From a virus: DNA of 27,131 bases. This document shows, one piece after another, positions 22,957 to 27,131 of this stretch. The translations under genes were made by a program, and so were the position numbers. The first letter of the stretch is position 1. Each line of letters starts with the position of its first letter. The stretch lies in IMG/VR virus record IMGVR_UViG_3300024264_000141, positions 1 to 27,131 of that record; one strand, 5' to 3'. Under the pieces are notes generated by a model, which ran no database searches, was not told where the DNA came from, and was given only the letters and a program-made list of their open reading frames with translations.

Positions 22957-23732
22957 ATTTTTTTTAATATCTCTTCTATGTTTTCGCCACGTTCTGGTAG
23001 GTGATCTCTCAAAAAGAAGTGAGTGAAGAAACTTTCATGTTGTCTGTCTTTGGTTACTGCTGTGTACAAAGAGTTCCAACGCCAGTCCATATTTTTACAT
23101 TTCATTTTTTCTTTTTTTACAAACCAGTTTAATAACATTTGGTCTGTGCTCCATTTGTAAAAACCAACACCATCAACAAAATCTTTAAATTCTGGTCTAG
23201 TAATAAATTCTTTAGGTGTTTGACCTTTAAGGTATTTGGCAAACGATTTGTTCATCACCATCAGTCCCATGTTGTAAAATTCAGCACCTAAGTGATTCCA
23301 ATGCCAATCAACGTCTTTTAGATTGGTGAAAGCACTGCGTGAGTATTTGGTAATTTTGTTTTTATATTTAGGTGTCAACGGTAATTCTCTTTCAGCAACA
23401 CCACCAAAGTCATATTCTTGTGTTAAGTCTAAAAATATATCAGGTGCTGTTGGTTTTATGTATATGTCGCTGTCTACTATTGCAATTTGATCATATCTAT
23501 CAAAGTATTCAAAAGCATTTTCTTTCTCGTAAATAGGCATGTAACCTAATTTTTCCACTGCTTGTAAACTTCTACCTGTTCTTGAAGGATCTGGTCTTAT
23601 TTTTAGTTTTGGTTCCGTTAACACTATGTGATCTATTGAATATTTTTTACAATATTCTGCCACACTGTTGATACAAGTGGTGTACAACTTGCTAGGTTTA
23701 CCTACACTTACTTGAAATATTAACCTTTTCAT
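22953..23732 (-). CDS. GT-A-like glycosyltransferase with DSD motif
   Basis: 259 aa; ATG at 23732, ATGA overlap with the GT25-like gene upstream. MKRLIFQVSVGKPSKLYTTC begins it. Asp87-Ser-Asp89 in IAIVDSDIYIKP is the DxD. YNMGLMVMNKSFAKYL is the donor-site segment, and KWSTDQMLLNWF the acceptor-side Asp region. The C-terminus has FTHFFLRDHLPERGE, with His and Arg in the place where GT8-type enzymes bind the nucleotide diphosphate. It resembles the 18761 and 22297 proteins in opening and motif order. Substrate unknown. Confidence 0.72.
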   Translation of the reverse strand: MKRLIFQVSVGKPSKLYTTCINSVAEYCKKYSIDHIVLTEPKLKIRPDPSRTGRSLQAVEKLGYMPIYEKENAFEYFDRYDQIAIVDSDIYIKPTAPDIFLDLTQEYDFGGVAERELPLTPKYKNKITKYSRSAFTNLKDVDWHWNHLGAEFYNMGLMVMNKSFAKYLKGQTPKEFITRPEFKDFVDGVGFYKWSTDQMLLNWFVKKEKMKCKNMDWRWNSLYTAVTKDRQHESFFTHFFLRDHLPERGENIEEILKKI

Positions 23733-24310
23733 TTTAAATCCTTTGTGAAACTAAATTTTTTTGAATCAAATGTAACTTTGTTATTTAAATCAAACTTAAC
23801 ATCCAATATGCCATTGTTGATACACCAATCTGCTGGCATGGCTCCTTTGTGCTTAACAAAATCTAACAGTTTTTTAGCACCAGAAGGCTTCAAACAGTAT
23901 GCTCTAGCACCTTCCCACCATTGTCCTACAGGCATTGGTTTAGTAGGTTGGAATCCTTCAAACTTTAAAATGTCTGAAAATTCTTGCTCAATGCTGAAAG
24001 GTTTTTTAAACACAACATCATGTTCAAATACACAAATTTCCTTATTTTCTTTAAAACATTTTTTCCATAATTTGTATTGACTGAGAAAACATCCTTGTGT
24101 TCCGGGTCTTGATAACAGTCTAACACATTTTTTATTGTGTGGGTAAATTTTTACTTTGTAGTCTTCTAACTTTTCTTTTGTGCCATCGACACCATCATAC
24201 AGTTCTAGTTTCCATCCAAATTTTTGTCCTGTTGTAAGTGCATGATTACTCCATTCAACAGATTTTTGATGATTTTTTAAATGTATAATGTATCCTTTAG
24301 GATTTGTCAT
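23729..24310 (-). CDS. GT25-like glycosyltransferase, short form
   Basis: 193 aa; ATG at 24310, overlapping the preceding gene by 14 bases. MTNPKGYIIHLKNHQKSVEW and LELYDGVDG are typical GT25 openings. SQYKLWKKCFKENKEICVFE then His97-Asp98 is the family block, with Phe-Glu-His-Asp where cellular enzymes have Leu-Glu-Asp-Asp. ARAYCLKPSGAKKLLDFVKH follows as in the family. It is the shortest of the three GT25-like proteins in this block, ending soon after the ADWCINN segment, and may lack part of the C-terminal region of its relatives. Confidence 0.75.
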   Translation of the reverse strand: MTNPKGYIIHLKNHQKSVEWSNHALTTGQKFGWKLELYDGVDGTKEKLEDYKVKIYPHNKKCVRLLSRPGTQGCFLSQYKLWKKCFKENKEICVFEHDVVFKKPFSIEQEFSDILKFEGFQPTKPMPVGQWWEGARAYCLKPSGAKKLLDFVKHKGAMPADWCINNGILDVKFDLNNKVTFDSKKFSFTKDLK

Positions 24311-25196
24311 TTTTTCTATTTTTCTTTGCCATTTTTTGTTGCATCTTTTCCAGTTGTATTTTGTCCGACATATTTTTATGAAATTTCAATTTGTCTTTGT
24401 CATCGAACCATGCATATTTTAATGCTTTGTATCTAAATCCATATTTCTTATTGCCTTTTGCTGTGCTGAATATTTCTCCACCAGATTTAAGTCCCCAACT
24501 GTTCCATTTATAAGGTATAGACACAAACTCTCTTGCATCTAATAATTTCTTTAATACATGTTGATCCACAAACCAATAAATTGGTTTTTTAAATGCTTCA
24601 ATCATGTTTTGTGATAATTCTTTTTTAAATTTATCGCCAGGTTCACCTATTCCAGGCGTCACACAACTAGCAATGTACACACTCGGATCTTTGGGTTTAC
24701 GCATTGCCGCGGGCCATGAAGAAATCAGTTTGAATTCGTGTAAAGGAATTCGTTCTCTAGCAATACCATCTGAATCCAGTTGAACAACATGTTGGAATTT
24801 TTCAAAAAATCTATCAAAATAAAAAAATCTAGCACTGGATAGATATATTTTTCTTTTTAGTTCATCGTCTGATTTTGTGTTACATATCTCTGGTCCTCTA
24901 CTAAACTTTGGGTGATCCTTTGCTAATTGAAACTGATCATAAAATCCTTCGCTGTGAGTTTCATAGGTGTATGTTATATTTTCGTCTCGGATTAAATTTT
25001 CTAAGTTGTGTGTTTGATTGTGTTCGTAGATCATATGTACATGTATGTGGATAAGATTCTTTTTGTTTAAAGACAGTGTACTTCTTGCCAAGTATTGTCC
25101 ATGTTCTGCCCAGTATGCAGGATCACAACTGAAGAATATCACATGAGATTTTTTAATAGGTAAGTCTCCGCCAATGTGTAGTTTGTCAAATTCCAT
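24297..25196 (-). CDS. Putative glycosyltransferase with DSD motif, 299 aa
   Basis: ATG at 25196 overlaps the preceding gene by 11 bases. VIFFSCDPAYWAEHGQYLAR near the N-terminus resembles the first donor-binding strand and loop of GT-A enzymes. Asp141-Ser-Asp143 in VVQLDSDGIARE is a probable DxD. YWFVDQHVLKKLL carries the acceptor-side Asp, and FVSIPYKWNSWG follows. The C-terminal 35 residues are strongly basic and Met/Gln/Lys-rich, suggesting a disordered tail or a contact with anionic polymers. I cannot place it in a named family, so the call rests on motif order and its neighbours. Confidence 0.62.
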   Translation of the reverse strand: MEFDKLHIGGDLPIKKSHVIFFSCDPAYWAEHGQYLARSTLSLNKKNLIHIHVHMIYEHNQTHNLENLIRDENITYTYETHSEGFYDQFQLAKDHPKFSRGPEICNTKSDDELKRKIYLSSARFFYFDRFFEKFQHVVQLDSDGIARERIPLHEFKLISSWPAAMRKPKDPSVYIASCVTPGIGEPGDKFKKELSQNMIEAFKKPIYWFVDQHVLKKLLDAREFVSIPYKWNSWGLKSGGEIFSTAKGNKKYGFRYKALKYAWFDDKDKLKFHKNMSDKIQLEKMQQKMAKKNRKNDKS

Positions 25197-25926
25197 TATT
25201 AGCCTCTCTCATTAATTTCTTATCTTGTTTATTGGGTCTGGTAAAAGAATTGGTGCCCTTCATTCGTTTTGAGTTCCAGAACTGCGGATTTATTCGACAA
25301 TAACTGGTATCTGAATAAGTTAACACACAACTTATGCTGTTGATGGAAACATCTGACGCCAATGCACCAGAGGCCCATACCCAATCCACTAATCTTTGAG
25401 CACCTTGTGGTTTAACAATATAACCATGAGCACCTTTAATGTGTGTTTTATTATACAGTTCTAATCCTGATGCCATTGGTCTTGATTTCATGAACACAGT
25501 CACACCTTCTCCACGATGTTCTTGAACTTTGTTGTCATAGTCTGTGGTTAATCTACTCAGTCTATCAAGATTGCACACTTCGTCAAATTTAGCAACAATG
25601 CTGTGAGGAATGGGTCTGATTATTAATGCATCGTGTTCAAGTATCAGTATAGGTTTGTTTATTTCTATACTTTTTTTCCATAATAAAAAATGTGATAACG
25701 TACACCCTTTCATGCCCAAACTTAATTTTTTTATTCTTTGATTAAATTTAAAATCTTTCAAATTGTGTTTTTTCCATTCAATGTCTATTTGTTTGCCATG
25801 AATTGCAGGGAAAATTTTTGGTTCTATACTAAATTTTTTGGCAGAATCGAAACATTGTTGAGATAGCAATTCACTTGTTTGATTGCCTTGCATTGTGATG
25901 ATGTATGATGGAATATTCAAGTTCAT
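25186..25926 (-). CDS. GT25-like glycosyltransferase, first gene of the glycan block
   Basis: 246 aa; ATG at 25926. MNLNIPSYIITMQGNQTSEL and FPAIHGKQID are GT25 openings. SHFLLWKKSIEINKPILILE then His98-Asp99 is the family block. GAHGYIVKPQGAQRLVDWVW is the segment after it, and the Asp/Ser pair in ALASDVSINS resembles the usual DxxL/N acceptor-site turn. It is the longest of the three GT25-like proteins here. A late-type AATAAATA ends 6 bases before the ATG and no Shine-Dalgarno is visible, so this gene starts the 13-kb glycan unit directly after uvsY. Confidence 0.76.
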   Translation of the reverse strand: MNLNIPSYIITMQGNQTSELLSQQCFDSAKKFSIEPKIFPAIHGKQIDIEWKKHNLKDFKFNQRIKKLSLGMKGCTLSHFLLWKKSIEINKPILILEHDALIIRPIPHSIVAKFDEVCNLDRLSRLTTDYDNKVQEHRGEGVTVFMKSRPMASGLELYNKTHIKGAHGYIVKPQGAQRLVDWVWASGALASDVSINSISCVLTYSDTSYCRINPQFWNSKRMKGTNSFTRPNKQDKKLMREANNGI

Positions 25927-25932
25927 TTTGAA

Positions 25933-25940
25933 TATTTATT
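25933..25940 (-). promoter_or_regulatory. T4-like late promoter element at the head of the glycan block
   Basis: AATAAATA on the minus strand in the 35-base gap after uvsY, in the context CCAATAAATATTCA, almost identical to the element at 16924-16931. The ATG at 25926 lies 6 bases downstream, so by T4 late-promoter geometry the transcript would begin at the start codon. Confidence 0.62.
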
Positions 25941-25961
25941 GGAATGTTTTTTGGTAATGTG

Positions 25962-26420
25962 TTATATGGAAGCGTCTTCCATGCCAGCCACTCTTAACTT
26001 AACAATATTGGTCATTTGCCATTGTTTTTGATCGAGTCCTTTGGTAATACCTAGCCACTTGTTTCTCAACAGTGCAAATTCGTTAATTATTTTTTCATAA
26101 TCAACCACATCTGATTCACCGTCTACATATTTTTCAACATCTCTGCTGGACAATGCTCTTTGATAGTTTTCTAGATATTTTTTAAAATGTGACGAACGCA
26201 ATCTACGTAGTTCGATATTCATATACTGTAAGACTGCTTCTATTTCTTGTAATTGATTGAATCTTTGTTCAACAATCCCAGGCATATCTGCTGATGCTTT
26301 TTCAAGATTGCCTCTGATTCTAATTTCTGACTTTGCTACTTCTAGTTCGTCTTCATAGTGTCTGATGGCATCAGGAATAACACCAATATCTCTTGCTATT
26401 TTCTGATACCAACCAGCCAT
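25962..26420 (-). CDS. uvsY: UvsY recombination mediator
   Basis: 152 aa; ATG at 26420 overlaps the preceding stop by one base and has GAGGAC about 8 bases upstream. UvsY loads the UvsX recombinase onto gp32-coated single-stranded DNA. The helical protein opens MAGWYQKIARDIGVIPDAIR, and the region ELRRLRSSHFKKYLENYQRA followed by LSSRDVEKYVDG and NEFALLRNKWLGITKGLD matches the UvsY core as known in T4-like cyanophages, including the basic LRSxxFKK DNA-binding motif. It is slightly longer than T4 UvsY (137 aa). It lies downstream of uvsX, separated by one small gene, and before the late-type element that begins the glycan block. Confidence 0.9.
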   Translation of the reverse strand: MAGWYQKIARDIGVIPDAIRHYEDELEVAKSEIRIRGNLEKASADMPGIVEQRFNQLQEIEAVLQYMNIELRRLRSSHFKKYLENYQRALSSRDVEKYVDGESDVVDYEKIINEFALLRNKWLGITKGLDQKQWQMTNIVKLRVAGMEDASI

Positions 26421-26635
26421 TAAAAGTCCTCGTCCTCAGATTCAGCATCCAAATAGTATTGAATTGCTTTATCAAGATCATCATCTGCACCCAAGGCCTC
26501 ACGAAACTCTTCGTCTCCGATACCATAGTCTGCCATTATATCTACAAATTTTTCAGCAATTACCTTAATAGGTTGTTTCCTGTCGAGATATTCTTTAAAA
26601 AATTGCCAAATTTCAACTAACTGACTTCCTTCCAT
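26420..26635 (-). CDS. Small acidic protein between uvsX and uvsY, 71 aa
   Basis: ATG at 26635, three bases after the uvsX stop and with GAGGA about 8 bases upstream; its stop overlaps the uvsY start as TAATG. The protein is helical and very acidic: MEGSQLVEIWQFFKEYLDRK, then GIGDEEFREALGADDD, and an end AESEDEDF. No catalytic motif is seen. Being translated between recombinase and mediator, it might act on recombination-filament assembly, for example by mimicking DNA charge. That is inference from charge and position only. Confidence 0.75.
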   Translation of the reverse strand: MEGSQLVEIWQFFKEYLDRKQPIKVIAEKFVDIMADYGIGDEEFREALGADDDLDKAIQYYLDAESEDEDF

Positions 26636-26638
26636 GTC

Positions 26639-27131
26639 TTATTCCTCTTCTGTGCTAATGTTTGTTTCTTTAATTTCTTCTATAGAATTAGAACCATCTG
26701 AAAACTCTTTCATAATGTTGTCTAATGGTTCTCCACCACTTTCCCATACCTTACGATATTCCTTGCTTTCTACTCCTTTAGAATCAATATATTTTAGTCT
26801 GTTTCCGTCTTTAACAAGCAAGCCTTTTTTCTCAAAAAGATCAACAAGTCCTGAGTAAGGATTCATTCCAGTTTCATATGGAATCTTAACTTGTACACCT
26901 TCAAACGGTTTTGCGTAACGTGTTTTCATCACTTTACAACCTGCTCTAATACCACGTACTTCTGATATCTTGTTACCGTCTTCATCTTCTTTTAGTTTCA
27001 ATTTCTTCATTGCTACTACAATAGATGATGCATAGATAAAGCCTTGTCCACCTGATATCTTATCATCTGGATCAAACATATCTTGTGATGCATATGTGTG
27101 ATTAGTACAAACTAATCCTACGTTACAACTA
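26639..27131 (-). CDS. uvsX: UvsX (RecA-like) recombinase, C-terminal part; 5' end outside window
   Basis: The frame is open to the right edge, so about 163 C-terminal residues are present and the Walker A region is missing. Reading from the edge, VCTNHTYASQDMFDPDD then KISGGQGFIYASSIVVAM is the UvsX stretch TNHTYxxxxxM...xSGGxG that follows Walker B and includes the DNA-binding loop region. RYAKPFEGVQVKIPYETGMN and PYSGLVDLFEKKGLLVK match the end of the RecA core and the conserved PYSGLLD of T4 UvsX. The tail GSNSIEEIKETNISTEEE is acidic as in T4, where it modulates DNA binding. UvsX performs homologous strand exchange for recombination-dependent replication. An internal ATG at 27079 is not the start. 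Confidence 0.93.
   Translation of the reverse strand, partial: SCNVGLVCTNHTYASQDMFDPDDKISGGQGFIYASSIVVAMKKLKLKEDEDGNKISEVRGIRAGCKVMKTRYAKPFEGVQVKIPYETGMNPYSGLVDLFEKKGLLVKDGNRLKYIDSKGVESKEYRKVWESGGEPLDNIMKEFSDGSNSIEEIKETNISTEEE

Overview
The window is about 27 kb of an AT-rich (roughly one third GC by eye), gene-dense, T4-like marine myovirus genome. The T4-type replication and recombination genes are clear: the 3' part of uvsX, uvsY, uvsW, primase gp61 and DnaB-type helicase gp41. Several unnamed small genes look like the conserved hypotheticals of T4-like cyanophages and pelagiphages. Low GC and the absence of photosynthesis genes fit a phage of SAR11 (Pelagibacter) or Prochlorococcus-like hosts; the host cannot be fixed from this sequence. 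Almost every gene is on the minus strand, so transcription runs from high to low coordinates.

Layout, in transcription order. (1) 27131-25962: uvsX (5' end cut by the window), a 71-aa acidic protein, uvsY. (2) 25926-12830: a 13-kb block of 17 genes for glycan work. It holds three GT25-like and six DxD GT-A-like glycosyltransferases, a GalE-type epimerase, three SAM methyltransferases, a ParB-like/nucleotidyltransferase fusion and three capsule-synthesis-like (KpsC/KpsS fold) proteins. The block sits between uvsY and uvsW, which are near neighbours in T4. (3) 12806-6131: a 428-aa protein of unknown function, uvsW, a nitrilase-superfamily enzyme, four conserved hypotheticals (one with a zinc finger), a 2OG-Fe(II) oxygenase and a miniature protein resembling the DnaE core. 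(4) 5765-6130: one plus-strand gene whose stop abuts the minus-strand stop. (5) 5738-4953: a probable structural protein. (6) 4917-339: gp61, two short genes of 44 and 58 aa, a short carbamoyltransferase, gp41, and a fourth member of the capsule-synthesis-like family. (7) 1-253: the 3' end of a plus-strand amidinotransferase, separated from region 6 by a small hairpin-repeat intergenic segment.

Expression logic. Three sigma70-like promoters of nearly identical build (TTGACT, 17 bp, TATAAT or TATACT) stand before the 428-aa gene, gp61 and gp41. Three T4-late-like AATAAATA elements stand before the structural gene and before two points in the glycan block. In all six the start codon lies 6-9 bases after the -10 element, so the expected transcripts are leaderless or nearly so. 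Within units, genes are tightly coupled: I count fifteen ATGA overlaps and four TAATG overlaps. The replication and recombination genes thus appear to be read early and the glycan block and structural gene late, which fits a role for the glycan genes in decorating virions or remodelling host surface glycans late in infection. That last step is inference.
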